DNA of 64,000 bases, taken from positions 57,612,103 through 57,676,102 of the forward strand of contig JAVIAB010000059.1 in assembly GCA_032433765.1 (NCBI GenBank). Reading direction: 5' to 3'. Positions 12,301 to 23,089 of the stretch are shown here, in pieces. The number at the start of each line of letters is the position of its first letter. The stretch's first letter is position 1. Made by a program: the position numbers and the translations under genes. This stretch comes from Megaustenia siamemsis (Eukaryota; Mollusca; Gastropoda; Stylommatophora; Ariophantidae). Below the pieces are notes generated by a model. That model had not been told where the DNA came from. It ran no database searches and was given only the letters and a program-made list of their open reading frames with translations.

Positions 12301-12930
12301 CTTAGCTTCCTTGTTCACATAATGTATATTTGTCCAATCTCTTAGCTTCCTTGTTCACATAATGTATAGTTTGTCTAATCTCTTAGCTTCCTTGTTCACA
12401 TAATGTATATTTGTCTAATCTCTTAGCTTCCTTGTTCTTATAATGTATAGTTTGTCCAATCTCTTAGCTTCCTTGTTCTTATAATGTATAGTTTGTCCAA
12501 TCTCTTAGCTTCCTTGTTCTTATAATGTATAGTTTGTCCAATCTCTTAGCTTCCTTGTTCACATAATGTATAGTTTGTCTAATCTCTTAGCTTCCTTGTT
12601 CACATAATGTATAGTTTGTCTAATCTCTTAGCTTCCTTGTTCACATAATGTATAGTTTGTCTAATCTCTTAGCTTCCTTGTTCACATAATGTATAGTTTG
12701 ACCAATCTCTTAGCTTCCTTGTTCTTATAATGTATAGTTTGACCAATCTCTTAGCTTCTTTGTTCTTATGATGTATAGTTTGTCTAATCTCTTAGCTTCC
12801 TTGTTCTTATAATGTATAGTTTGACCAATCTCTTAGCTTCCTTGTTCTTATAATGTATAGTTTGACCAATCTCTTAGCTTCTTTGTTCACATAATGTATA
12901 GTTTGACCAATCTCTTAGTTTCCTTGTTTC
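9385..12930 (+). repeat. 3.5-kb satellite array of 39/41-bp units
   Basis: About 88 tandem units of CTTCCTTGTTCACATAATGT + ATAGTTTGTCTAATCTCTTA + G. Three variable sites classify the units: CACA or CTTA before TAATG; presence or absence of AG (41 versus 39 bp); and GTCT, GTCC or GACC. Near the left edge units alternate T/C (about 9430-9690), a dimer phase. The right edge from about 12700 is rich in GACC variants. A recurring block of two 39-bp CACA units followed by a CTTA...GTCC unit begins near 10041, 10691, 10934, 11300 and 11992, showing segmental duplication inside the array. No open frame runs through it. Confidence 0.98.
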
Positions 12931-13055
12931 ACAGTATATGGGAAACTCTTTACACAGAGCTTTGCAGCAGGAGGCAATCGGATCATCAGAAGAGGTCCCC
13001 CATTCAAGCAAGTATTTCTACCCTTTAGCTTGTTGACACTTTAGTGGTAGTAGAC
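12931..13055. other. Unique spacer between satellite and hAT end
   Basis: About 125 bp of non-repetitive sequence. No gene is seen. Confidence 0.5.
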
Positions 13056-13245
13056 TAGGGTGACCATTCGTCCCCGATTTTCGGGGTCAGTCCCCGAAGT
13101 GTAGAAGTTGTCTCCGAAAGAAATTTGTCCTCGATTTCAGTGAATAAATAAATGTTCATACATGGAATCGGCCCTCTTTTAAAATAATCACTAGGACTCA
13201 GGACGTTACTGAGTTGTGTTTCTTTATCCCAGACTGAGCAGCATT
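13056..13245 (+). mobile_element. hAT copy 1, left arm (a duplicate 5' end)
   Basis: Begins TAGGGTGACCATTCGTCC and matches, over ~190 bp, the 5' end of hAT copy 2 at 53661, including 'ttgtttctttatcccagactgag'-type sequence. The same ~170-190 bp recurs inverted at 16672-16844. This copy therefore carries the 5' terminus at both ends rather than a 5' and a 3' end. The flanking 8-mers (TAGTAGAC left, GTTTAGCT right of 16844) do not match, so there is no intact TSD. Confidence 0.85.
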
Positions 13246-15875
13246 CATCATCATGTGCCTTACCGGTTGGCGTAGGCGATCATGTCCCTCCACAATCTTC
13301 TATTTACAGTGCACCATATCAGTTCTGTTGTTGACTGTTTTCCATGCCATGACACCAAGCTATCCAGTATTTTCTCTCTTTGTCGTCCGTGATCTCTCTT
13401 TCCTTTTATTTTGCCAGTTGTAACCAAGTATTCCAACTTTCCTCTTCTCATGATGTGCCCGAAAAATGTTGATTGCTTCTTTCTGATGTTTTTTAAGAGC
13501 TCCCTTTCTGTGTTGGCCTCTTTGAGAACTTCCTCATTGGTCTTTTTAGCTGTCAAGGGAATTTTCAACATCCTTCTGAAAAATCCCATCTCTGTGGCCT
13601 CTAATCGTCTTTTCATTTGTTTGTCTACTGTCCATGATTCGCTTCCATAGGTTAGAATTGGTTCTATAAAGCACTGATGAACTCTCTTTCTCATTTTCAT
13701 TGATATAGATTTGTTGCATAAGATATTTTTCATTTTCTGAAATGCTATTTTGGCCTGAGCTATTCTGCTTTTTATTTCTGTGGTGCATCTCCCATCTGAT
13801 GTTATAGTGTCCAAGTATTTGAAACGTTTCTCTTGTTTCAGATTTGTCTCGTTTATTTTTATGCTTCATGATGGTGATGATTGTTTCTTCGATATAACCA
13901 TTACTTCTGTTTTCTTACTATTCAGACTGAGACCGTTCTTGTTGCTTTCTTTCACTATTATGTCCATCATTTCTTGTAGCTAATTCTCTGTCTCTGCTAT
14001 TAAGACTGTGTCATCTGCATATCGCAAATTATTTATGTTGTGACCGTTGACTTCAATTCCTTTTTTGTCTACTATTGATCTCATAATATATTCGCTGTAA
14101 AGTGAAAACAAATCTGGCGACAGGACACAGCCTTGTCTGGCTCCTTGTTTTATAAATTGGAATTGTCCTGTTTGGTTGTTAATTTATATAGCTGCTGTTT
14201 GTTGCCAGTACATGTTTTTTTATGATTCGCAGATCCTTGCCATCAATGTTTAATTTCTCCAGCATATTGATTATTTCCACATGCTTTACTTTGTCAAATG
14301 CTTTCGTGTTGTCTATAAAGCACATATATAGATCTTTCTTTACCTTTATAGATCTTTCTATCAATGTTCTTAAGACGTATATTGCATTATTGGTGCCCTT
14401 TCCTTCCACAAATCCACATTGTTCCTCACTTATTTCTGGTTTTATTTTGTATCTTACACGTCTCATGATTATTCTTAGTAATATTTTAGTCATATGGCTC
14501 ATGAGACTAATAGTGTGATTGTCTTCACAATCAGTGGTGCCTGACTTCTTCGGTATGGCTACAAAGATAGATTTTAGTAGATCTTCGGGTATGTGTCCAG
14601 TGTTATATATGTCATTGAGTAATTTTGTTATGACTTGTACTCCCAGCTCTCCTAATGTATTTATCTCTTCGATTGTTATATTGTCAGGACCTGGAACTTT
14701 GCCTCTTTTCATGTGTTGAATTGCATCCTCCTCTTCACTCTGCATTATAGGTGGTCCGGTGTCTTCATTTGAATTGTTTAATTCTGGTCTTTCATCATCA
14801 TAGAGTTGACTAATATATTCTGTCCATCTTTCCATTGTCTTCTCCTGTCCCATTATTATATTTCCTTCCTTTGATTTCACACATCCTGAAACTTTGACTT
14901 CTTTTCTTCCTGTTAATTCATTTAACCGATTGTGCATAAATTTTGTGTCTTTCTTTTGTTGTTTTTCCATTTCTTCACATTTCTGTTTTAACCATCCTTC
15001 CTTTGCTTCTCTGCACTTGTTTTGGATCTCTTTGTGCAATATTTTGTATGTCCGTTCATCTTTCTTATGTTTTCTTCTTTCGTCCATTAGTTGTAATATT
15101 ACTTCTGTCATCCATTTCTTTTTGTTGATTCTTTTAGTCACTGGTATTACTTCCTTTGATGTTTGCTGAATCGATTGTTTAAGCATTTCCCACTGCTCCT
15201 GGATGTCCTATATTTTCTCAATAGCATTATATCTATTTTGTACTATCATGCTGTACTTATCACTCATCTGTTTATCTATTCTTAGCATATCTAGTTCTAA
15301 TTTTATATTTCTTGGTGATTTCTGTGCCTTCCGCAATTTTATTCTTATATTTCCAACTACTGGTACATGGTCACTATTGCAATCTGCTCCTGACCTTGTT
15401 TTAACCGATGTTAGCCCATTCCTGAATCTTCTCTGTACCAGTATAAAATCAATTTGATTGTGTACTTTTTTGTCTGGGCTTTGTCATGTCCATAGTCGCC
15501 TAGGGTGTTGTTTGAACCAGGTGTTACCTATAATCATTTCATGTATCTTTGCCCAATCTAGCAATCTATCACCTCTGTCATTCGTCTCTCCAAGGCCATG
15601 CCCCCCCTCCCTCCCCCCCCTCTCCGGTCACATTTTGCACTTTAGCTGTTCCTACCTTTGCATTGAAATCCCCTAATATAATAGTTATTTCTTGGGATTT
15701 ACACTGTTCCATGGTCGCCTCTAGCTTCTCGTAAAAAGTGTCAATGTTTGCTTCTTCGCTATTACTTGTTGGTGCATAAACTTGAATTGTGTTGATATCC
15801 ATTGGTCTGCCTCTCAATTTTACTAGCAGAATTCTGTCTGATACTGGCCAAAATCCTTTCACTGTAGCTTAACAT
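13246..15875 (-). pseudogene. RTE-A (BovB-like) LINE: endonuclease + reverse transcriptase, broken
   Basis: The most complete LINE in the window, read right to left. Blocks in order: an apurinic endonuclease segment with 'QVYAPTS' and 'GDFNAKVG' (15862-15578), then 'NQIDFIL' and 'SDHVPV' before the linker (about 15480-15210). Next come the RT fingers/palm (15186-14179; 'LMSHMTKILLRIIMRR', 'MCFIDNTKAFDKV'), the RT core with 'RQGCVLSPDLFSLYSEYIM' and catalytic 'NNLRYADDTVLIA' (about 14170-13990), and the C-terminal 'YGSESWTVD' and 'FFGHIMRRG' region (13814-13260). It ends in the (CAT)n-type tail. Several frameshifts and stops separate the blocks. The endonuclease N-terminus is missing, so the copy is 5'-truncated. 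No TSD is visible at its borders with the surrounding hAT. Confidence 0.93.
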
Positions 15876-16844
15876 GTTTATAATTAGATGTATCGCAAGA
15901 CAATGTTACGAAGCTGACATATTTGAGGTCATTTTTTAGTTCATCAATAGCCCAAGGAGCAAAAACATTGGTAATTATGGATTCACACTTTGTTCTTGCA
16001 CAGGAAAATCGTTTCGTTGAAAATTTCTTTTGTAGAATTGTTGTACAATCCATACTGCGGAAACTATGATTATGAAGTACATTATGATATGCGAAGGTTC
16101 CTTCATGAACAGCTAGAGTGTATTCATCTTTTGAGGGTTCTGTTTTACAAAAATAATTTGTCATACACCCATACCGAGACTTACAAAGCAGCGCATCCTT
16201 ATGCATTTTTGCCTGTAGATGATCAGTTACTGATGTCTTTCCACCACTTGCTATAGAAAAATTTGAACTACATATATTACATTTCGCTAGCGTTCCATCC
16301 TCTAAAATTGCTTGTATAATAAATGGAAATTCAGCTTTCAGCGAATCACTAAAATGACACGTTTTTTTGGAAAGCATTGTTTTTATGCAACAGACGTCCA
16401 CTGATCACAAATAGAAAACACGACTGCACTGTACTGTCATTACGCTCGGACTGATTTGAAAATTGGCCGGGAAAGATACTTTTGCGGGAGATGTCCGGAA
16501 AGGCAGGGGTGGATAGAGAGAGAGAGTGTGTGTGTCTGCTTTTTTTTTTAGTTAAACACATTCCAATAGAAGTAAGTGGCTGGAATAGAAGTGACGTAGC
16601 ACCGCGCTTCAAGAGTTCAAAGAGCTATCTCCGACACAACGCGTCCAAGTCTTCTCTTTTATCTTCCTGGTAATTCCGCTCAGTCTGGGATAAAGAAACA
16701 CAACTCAGTAACGTCCTGAGTCCTAGTGATTATTTTAAAAGAGGGCCGATTCCGTGTATGAACATTTATTTATTCACTGAAATCGGGGACAACTTCTACA
16801 CTTCGGGAATTGTCCCCGAAAATCGAGGACGAATGGTCACCCTA
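15876..16844 (-). pseudogene. hAT copy 1: transposase N-terminal half and 5' end
   Basis: Reading leftward from the terminus at 16844: 5' terminal repeat, leader, then an open frame whose likely start ATG lies at about 16380 (MLSKKTCHF...). The frame contains a BED/C2H2-type zinc finger ('CNICSSNF', then 'SVTDHLQAKMHKDAL' with H...H spacing) that in this family binds transposon ends, then the beginning of the catalytic domain. It stops being hAT at ~15876, where RTE-A begins, so about two thirds of the transposase is missing. It keeps two reading-frame sites that are broken in copy 2 (an A-run of 7 and GAACCCTC). A (GA)/(GT) tract lies in the leader near 16515. Confidence 0.9.
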
Positions 16845-16920
16845 GTTTAGCTGCACATCAGATCCAGTATGCCGAAGACAGGAACAACTCAGGGGACACA
16901 CATATATACATGCACTTATC

Positions 16921-17130
16921 ATGCAACTAAGTCATCTCGTGTCATGATGCCCTAGACCTCCATATACGAGTACCAAACATGCAACTAAGTCATCTCGTGT
17001 CATGATGCCCTAGACCTCCATATACGAGTACCAAACATGCAACTAAGTCATCTCGTGTCATGATGCCCTAGACCTCCATATATGAGTACCAAACATGCAA
17101 CTAGCTCATCCCAAGTCATGATGTTGTACT
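16921..17130 (+). repeat. 58-bp tandem repeat (three to four copies)
   Basis: Three near-identical units beginning ATGCAACTAAGTCATCTCGT, then a diverged fourth ending 'gtacttaccccaccatctt'. The fourth unit resembles sequence at 48900-48990 on the same strand, so the unit exists elsewhere, perhaps as part of an interspersed element. Confidence 0.9.
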
Positions 17131-17177
17131 TACCCCACCATCTTGGCGTAGGGGGACACATAGTCAAGTTTGCATGA

Positions 17178-18050
17178 TTAAAAGACTTAAATGAAGATGT
17201 CATCAAACAGGTCTGTGGGCTTACCAATATCAGCGTTGGTGAGGAGTGGATACCGGTGCCTACATCATTCAAGGGAACTTTCTCATGTATTGTCACACTC
17301 GATAGGAAAAGTAGGGAACAGAACCCGGTCGTGGTTAATGCTGAGGTCAACGGTCTCATCTGCGATAATACCGATGAGGAAGATGCAGTCATCTATACAG
17401 ACGGATCTGTAAGACGACACGAAAGAAGTGCATGGGCATTTACAGCACGTTCGGCAGGCAGAATAGCCAAGGAAGACAGTGGTGCATACGCCATGACCAC
17501 GAGTAGCATGACAATGGAGGTGATGGCAGTGACCAAGGCATTCAAATGGTTAGAGTCACAAGACTACATCCACGCATGTATACTGAGTGATTCGATGAGC
17601 ATGATAAAAAAAGTGGAGGCGGGCTATGTACGCATGCAATGGGTAGAGTCGTTGCAGAAATCCAAAATACGTAAGGTCACCTTTGTCTATGTCCCTGGAC
17701 ATGCGGGAGTACGGGGAAATGAGAGAGCGGACAGGTTGGCTAGCTGCGCTGTCGTTGAGGACGGGCAACCGATGGATCGGGCGGACATCATCAATGCCCT
17801 TCGAGATGTTGGAAGAGCACATGACTTCGACAAACACAGATCAACGTCGCTTCTTCGGATGATGGAAATGGGAGTTAAGATGGGCACGGCCAGAAATGAG
17901 AAACTTGGTGGCCGTGTAAGAAGACTTATCAACCAACATAGAACTGGAGTCGTCAGTCGCTGGACACTGAGGGAATTGCTGAGGAGGGGATCTGAGCACC
18001 TATGGACATGTTCGGAGTGCAATGATGATGACCCGCAAATAACTCAATAA
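17178..18050 (+). CDS. LINE ORF 3' part with intact RNase H domain
   Basis: An uninterrupted frame of about 290 codons encoding a ribonuclease H, which degrades RNA in RNA/DNA hybrids during LINE copying. All four catalytic acidic positions are visible: D in 'VIYTDGS', E in 'MTMEVMAV', D in 'ILSDSMS', and D in 'GNERADRLA'; the 'VPGHAGVRG' loop precedes the last. The frame opens after a TGA at 17175-17177 and has no convincing start codon, so it is the 5'-truncated end of a larger polyprotein. No RT is visible upstream, where a 58-bp repeat lies instead. The frame closes inside an (AATAACTC)n tail (about 18036-18062), the LINE 3' end. Its base composition is clearly GC-richer than its neighbours and it has no internal stop, suggesting a young insertion. 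Confidence 0.85.
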   Translation, partial: LKDLNEDVIKQVCGLTNISVGEEWIPVPTSFKGTFSCIVTLDRKSREQNPVVVNAEVNGLICDNTDEEDAVIYTDGSVRRHERSAWAFTARSAGRIAKEDSGAYAMTTSSMTMEVMAVTKAFKWLESQDYIHACILSDSMSMIKKVEAGYVRMQWVESLQKSKIRKVTFVYVPGHAGVRGNERADRLASCAVVEDGQPMDRADIINALRDVGRAHDFDKHRSTSLLRMMEMGVKMGTARNEKLGGRVRRLINQHRTGVVSRWTLRELLRRGSEHLWTCSECNDDDPQITQ

Positions 18051-18099
18051 CTCAATAACTTAAACGCGGAGAAAACTGCTAATGGGTTTCCAAGCATTG

Positions 18100-18374
18100 T
18101 TCTGTAAAGCCACATTTATGTAGCCTCCAACGATTTTCTTCTGCTATTAGATTGTCCAGGATTCGCGTCCATATGTCAAGACTGGCTCCACATAACACTA
18201 CAAAATTCGTTATTATTTCCATGGACACAAAAATGGGTTGCATAATATTTGTCTTCATTCTTTGAAATACCGCCTTTTCCTGAGCTATTCAGCACCTCCC
18301 ATCTAGTGCACATCTATTGTTTGAAGTTAACATAGTTCCAATGTGTTTAAACTTACTCATTCTTTGAATGCTAT
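18100..18374 (-). pseudogene. Degenerate RTE-like RT C-terminal fragment
   Basis: The reverse strand resembles the RTE-A region around 13650-13800 (the 'AQ..FQKMK', cysteine-tryptophan and tail phrases) but is heavily decayed, with no usable frame. Confidence 0.55.
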
Positions 18375-18573
18375 CTCCACATTGAAAGTTGGCTACTATG
18401 GAGTGCAAATTTGCTCTGTCTCTTGTCTTGATGGTGCACGTTGTCATAGATTCACCTGACAACCTTTTGATGTTATCACTCCATTTTAATCTAGGTCTGC
18501 CTCGTACCTTCCCTTAATATGACTTTTAGAGTGGTATTATGTCTCTTCACATGTTAAAAAAATATGAGTTTCC
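18375..18573 (-). pseudogene. LINE-F 3' end, part 1 (split by SINE1)
   Basis: Matches the LINE-F 3' end at 30790-31010 and 32965-33190 ('ttggctaccatggagcgc', 'ttttgatgttactc' types). The same LINE resumes at 18866 after the SINE1 insertion. Confidence 0.8.
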
Positions 18574-18587
18574 TTTTTCAAATTGTA

Positions 18588-18853
18588 AAAGTAAAAAAAG
18601 AAAGTAAAGTACCCCCGTCACGCCAAGTGGCGTTTAAGGGAATATGGTGTTAGTGACCATAAATTTTACAGACCTTCAGGACATGATTTTTTAGGTAATG
18701 TGGTCGGTATTACGCCCGTGCCGCTTTTTTTCCCAGAAAAAAATACGGTACCCATTAAAGGCTGGGTGAGACCGGAAGCCGTCAGTTGTGATCGAACCCT
18801 ACCTCTTGCCCTTTGTAGTCCAGTTCACTAGCCACTGAGCTATCGCGGCTCCC
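18588..18853 (-). mobile_element. SINE1 copy (a) inserted in LINE-F
   Basis: Full-length tRNA-headed SINE on the minus strand. Order from its 5' end: GGGAGCCGCGATAGCTCAGT head with pol III A box (TAGCTCAGTGG) and B box (GGTTCGAT-type), body, 3' hairpin ACGCCACTTGGCGT, and T-rich tail. It is flanked by TTTTTCAAATTGT (18574-18586) and TTTTTAAATTGT (18854-18865), a TSD with one indel, and LINE-F continues on both sides. Confidence 0.9.
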
Positions 18854-18865
18854 TTTTTAAATTGT

Positions 18866-19130
18866 TGTAGTTCCTTTTTTTTTTTTTTTTTTTTTTCATT
18901 TTCAGCTGACTCGGAACTTCCTTGTTTGTCTTCTTTTCCTTTCACCCAATTCTCTCCATTTTCTTATAGATCCACTTTTCAAAGGCTCCAGTTTTGTCCT
19001 GTTTAAGTTTCCGCACCATACATGAATGTTGAGTAAATATAGCATTTTACTATTCGTAGTCTTAAACTTAATGACCTGATTTAATTCTGCCCCATTTACT
19101 TTATCAATTGTGCATTTTAAGTTTTAATAT
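18866..19130 (-). pseudogene. LINE-F, part 2 (continuation beyond SINE1)
   Basis: Continues the LINE-F reverse-strand sequence (compare 31030-31270: the 'ttctatagatccatatttcaaa' and 'caccatacaggaatattgag' phrases). A long T run lies near 18870-18897. Confidence 0.8.
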
Positions 19131-19689
19131 TAAAGGGAGTTAACTGTTTGGTTTGATCGACTGAATGCACCGGAAAACCACCGTCGTACATTCTTTGTAT
19201 GGTCATAATGAGAATTACCAGACTTATAATAGTGAAGTACCTTGTCAACGGATTACACTGCTGTGGACTTGAACTAGAAGTGTACTCGCACTAGAAAAGA
19301 GTGTCTGATAAGTTATCATTTGTATGTGATTATTTCTGTGTCTACTTAAATACTAAACAAAAGGGTCGAACTGACATTTATCAATGAGTGGTGTCGCATG
19401 TAGACTGAGAATTAATATAAATCTGTGATTCCCAACATTTTGTTACTTACCGCCCCTGATGCTGAAAACAAAAAAGATGATAGAAAGCAGCGACGGGCGG
19501 TTGGTTCTAGAGGACCAGGATGTATGACCGAACTTGTATGCTGAGCTTTTACGTGGTAATTTGCGACATAAACATTACTGTAATTTGCGACATAAACATT
19601 ACTGCATTCTGCGCCATGTAAAAAATTCCTTCAATTATTGCCCTAAATTATCATAATTATAATTACATCGTATCACACATTTAATTACA
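19131..19689. other. No gene seen; short duplication
   Basis: I see no gene. A ~25-bp phrase (TTTGCGACATAAACATTACT) occurs twice in tandem near 19560-19605. Confidence 0.45.
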
Positions 19690-21823
19690 TAATCACACGA
19701 TGAAAGCAACATGTTAGTGATGGGAGATTTTAATGGAAGGCTTGGGAAGCGCACCAATGAGAACAGAGATATTCTGGGACCTTTGGCGATAAGAACAGCT
19801 GAAGTATACGAAAATGGAAGCAGACCGCTGGGTTTATGTATTCAAAATGATTTATTTATCACCAATACATTCTTCAAGCACAGAGAGTCGCAATTATACA
19901 CCTTTAAAAAGCGAAATGATATAACACGCAGAAGCCAAATAGATTTTATACTAACAAGAAAAGAGAACAAGAAAAGAGAACAAGAAAAGAGAACAAGAGA
20001 ACAAGAAAAGAGAACAAGAAAACAGAACAAGAAAAGAGTAACCGACGGCAGAGCTGTCCCTAATATCATTATAGACTACTCGGATCACAAGATGGTTATG
20101 ATTACACTCAAGACAGCCAAAAACAAAGAGAAGATACGAAAACAAACAAAAGAAGCAAATAGAATAGACAATAAAAATAAAATAATTAAAAGATCAAGAA
20201 TCAAGGAAAACCCTAGAAGACAAACTAATAGAGGAATTCAAGAAACTCCCTAATGAAGTAAGCACAGTAGAAGAAGAGTGGAAACAATTTAAGGAAACAA
20301 TCATCAACATCTTAAAAACAGTTTGTGGAACGAAATTAAGGACAAAAGAAAGGAGAAAGAGCGCCCCGTGGTTGAACGAAGAAATCAGAGAAGCAATTAA
20401 AGAAAAAAAGAAACTGTTTAAAAACTGGAGGGAGAACAAGAATCAAGAAAAATATTTTTAAAAATATGCCTTAGTTCGAAAAAGAGTTAAAATTTTGATC
20501 AAAGCAGCTAAGCAAAAGAAATGGACAGAATTCTGACAAAATCTGAGCAGGGACTTCAAGACAGCCACAAGAGATTTCTACAAAGCAGTAAAAGCCACAA
20601 GAGCGAGAAAAGAAAACCATGATCCTACTGAGTTCATAAATGACAAAGATGGACAGCCAATATCAAATAACCAACCTCATATGCAACACAGATGACAAGA
20701 ATATTTTGAAGACCTGTTAAACATACCAACTACCGATAAGACAACAAAAACCACGCAAGAATGCACAAATACTGACCCAATATTACGAGAAAGGAAATCG
20801 AAGAAGTAATCAAACATGCACCAAGAAATAAAGAACCGGGGATAGATAACATATCAATAGAAATAATAGCAACAGCAAGAGAAACAGTAGTGAATTGCTG
20901 CACATAATATTCAATGCAGCATGGCACCAACAAAAAGCCACAGAAGACTGGCAACAAGCAATCATCGTACCAATATGGAAAAAGAAATGTAGCAAAAAGA
21001 GACTGCAATCAATATAGAGGTATGGTATATCTCTTCTCAGCCATGTAGGAAAGTTATACGCAAAAATCGTGGAAAAAAGGCTGAGACAAATAATAGAACT
21101 ACAGTTAAGTGATTCTCAAAAGGGGTTCCGAAAAAAAAAAACAGAGAATGTACTGACTCTCTATTCACATTAAAACAACTTGCAGAAAAAAAAACATCAG
21201 AACACAATCAAAATTTGTACATAGCTTTCATCGACCAGGAAAAAGCCTTCGACAGATTAAATAGAAAACAACTATAGGAGATACTAACAACATACGGAGT
21301 GAGCCAACATCTAACCAACCTTATTAAAAGTCTACGTCAACAGCAGCTACAAAGTCAGAACAGCAGCAGGATACACAAACCACTTCGAAGTTAGATCAGG
21401 TGTAAGACAGGGGTGCGTATTATCCCCCTACTGTTTATTACATACATGGACCATATATGCAAGTTAGCCAACCCATCAGAGACAGTGGAGATCAACGAGC
21501 TTTTATTTGTAGACGATCAGGCACTAATACATGAAACAATAGAAGACCTACAAGAACACTTCAATAGACCCATCAGAACAGGCACAAAATACAATATGAA
21601 AATCAACATAAATAAAACAGAAGTTATGAATATCGCATAAGAGAAACAGAACGTCAACATAACTATAGAAGGCAGGCAACTAATACAAGTAGAGGAATTC
21701 AAATACCTAGGAAGTCTTGTGACAAACGACAATTCACAAACAGCAGAGATAGACTCAAGATGCAACAAAGTTTGTCAAATCATTGGATATGTATATATAA
21801 CATCACCCTTATTGTCCAACAAA
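19690..21823 (+). pseudogene. LINE-C: endonuclease and reverse transcriptase, broken
   Basis: 5'-truncated LINE with the end of the endonuclease domain ('VMGDFNGRLGKR' at 19711 onward, 'RSQIDFIL', then 'DYSDHKMV'), a linker, and an RT with 'KGFRKK', 'IAFIDQEKAFDRL', 'GVRQGCVLSPL'-type and 'ELLFVDDQALI' (the usual FADD is FVDD here; a second copy at 23400 has FADD). A microsatellite-like expansion of GAGAACAAGAAAA inside the endonuclease (19965-20035) adds a lysine/glutamate/arginine-rich stretch just after the catalytic motif. Many frameshifts and stops are present. It ends exactly where SINE1 (b) begins, and its own 3' part does not resume afterwards. Confidence 0.9.
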
Positions 21824-22085
21824 GGGAGCCGCGATAGCTCAGTGGTTAGTGAACTGGACTACAAAGGACAAGGGGTAGGGTTCGATCCCAACCGACGGCT
21901 TTCGGGTTCACGCAGCCTTAAATAGGTACCGGATTTTTTTCTGGGAAAGTGAAGCGGCACGGGCGTAATACCGACCACATTACCTCAAAAATCATGTGCC
22001 GAAGGTCTGTAAAATTTATGGTCACTAACACCATATTCCCTATACGTCACTTGGCGTGACGGGGGCTCATTTCTCTTACTTTTAT
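21824..22085 (+). mobile_element. SINE1 copy (b) abutting LINE-C
   Basis: Full-length SINE1 with A box, B box (GGTTCGATCCC), body and 3' hairpin. The stem is CGTCA/TGGCG here, a C-to-T change still able to pair as G-U in RNA. It joins LINE-C at 'TTGTCCAACAAA', and LINE-C does not continue after it. Confidence 0.92.
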
Positions 22086-22504
22086 TATGTTTACAGTTGA
22101 CACTGCAAAGCTGCGTTACTGTCAGTGTCAGGTGATGACGTGCCAGCATTATTGTTTATTATATCTAAGCACATAATTTGATTTTTGACAATACTGTATG
22201 TTTGGCTCTGTAGTTCTGGCCTTGGCTATAATCCGGATCACGGCCAACCTTAAGTTGGCCACCACTGTTCAACTACATAATGAGAGCCCAATTCATCAGA
22301 TGCTAGAGTTAACGGACACGCACTGCTGGCTGGACCTGTTATCGCTCTTCCTGTTTCCATCTAACTGGCTTAACTCAATCTCTTCCTACCCACCCCACTC
22401 ACCGCCTCGTGCTTCACGAGAGCGTTGACTCTTATTTTAACTTTTAAACATGAGTCAGTGATTATTTATTGACCGGCAGTTCACTGCATTTTTGAATCTC
22501 ACTA
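22086..22504. other. No gene seen; imperfect palindrome
   Basis: No gene. A near-perfect palindrome GGCCAACCTTAAGTTGGCC lies at about 22233-22251. Confidence 0.5.
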
Positions 22505-22860
22505 TCATGACGACTAAACACTGTTACTGGTTAGTCGAAGGTTCCCGTATCACTGTAAACGAAGTAAAATCCATAATTGCTGATCCGCCCGTGCTAGTGG
22601 AATCATCCGAATTAAAACGCATCTCATTGAAGGATACACACAAAGAAATGACGTTGCCGTCCCCATCATAGCTGCTACAGCACACGCCAAAAGACATAAG
22701 GCCAAAATTCTTTCGGCACCGAAAGTGAACGCAGCTGAACGTCTTACGACTTCGTCATACGATATCATCATTTATTGTAAGCAATCGGAATATCGAAACA
22801 CGATCCGGATGAAAAACATAGCTCACTGCTTGCACAGAGCACTAAACTCAGTAGCTCATA
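22505..22860 (-). mobile_element. Element X, 3'-half fragment
   Basis: The reverse complement matches 37387-37690, the right half of element X, over about 300 bp with substitutions and small indels. It covers the stretch from 'gagctactgagtt' to 'cagtgatac'. It has no recognisable protein or RNA promoter. Confidence 0.75.
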
Positions 22861-23089
22861 CATGTCACTAAAACGCCCTACTCAGATTTCTTTTTGTAAA
22901 TAAAATTTTACCGGAACTCTATCATCCCAAGTCATAAAACGAGAAAATCCAAGGCTCCGAAGCTCTGGTGTAGCTACACTTGTATTATCGTTACCAATAA
23001 TCATAACCAGAGAATGACGCACTGTCAGTCCTAGCAACTTTAAAAACCCACAGAAACAGCGAGCTATATGACATGAGAACAACCCTAGA

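Noticed and set aside
9385..12930. CRISPR-like array
   Set aside because: There are no unique spacers between repeats; it is a continuous satellite in a eukaryotic genome. The 55-, 61- and 64-bp arrays fail for the same reason.
13411..13650. Plus-strand open frames across 13.4-15.7 kb
   Set aside because: They are antisense to the RTE-A reverse transcriptase, whose motifs are clear on the minus strand.
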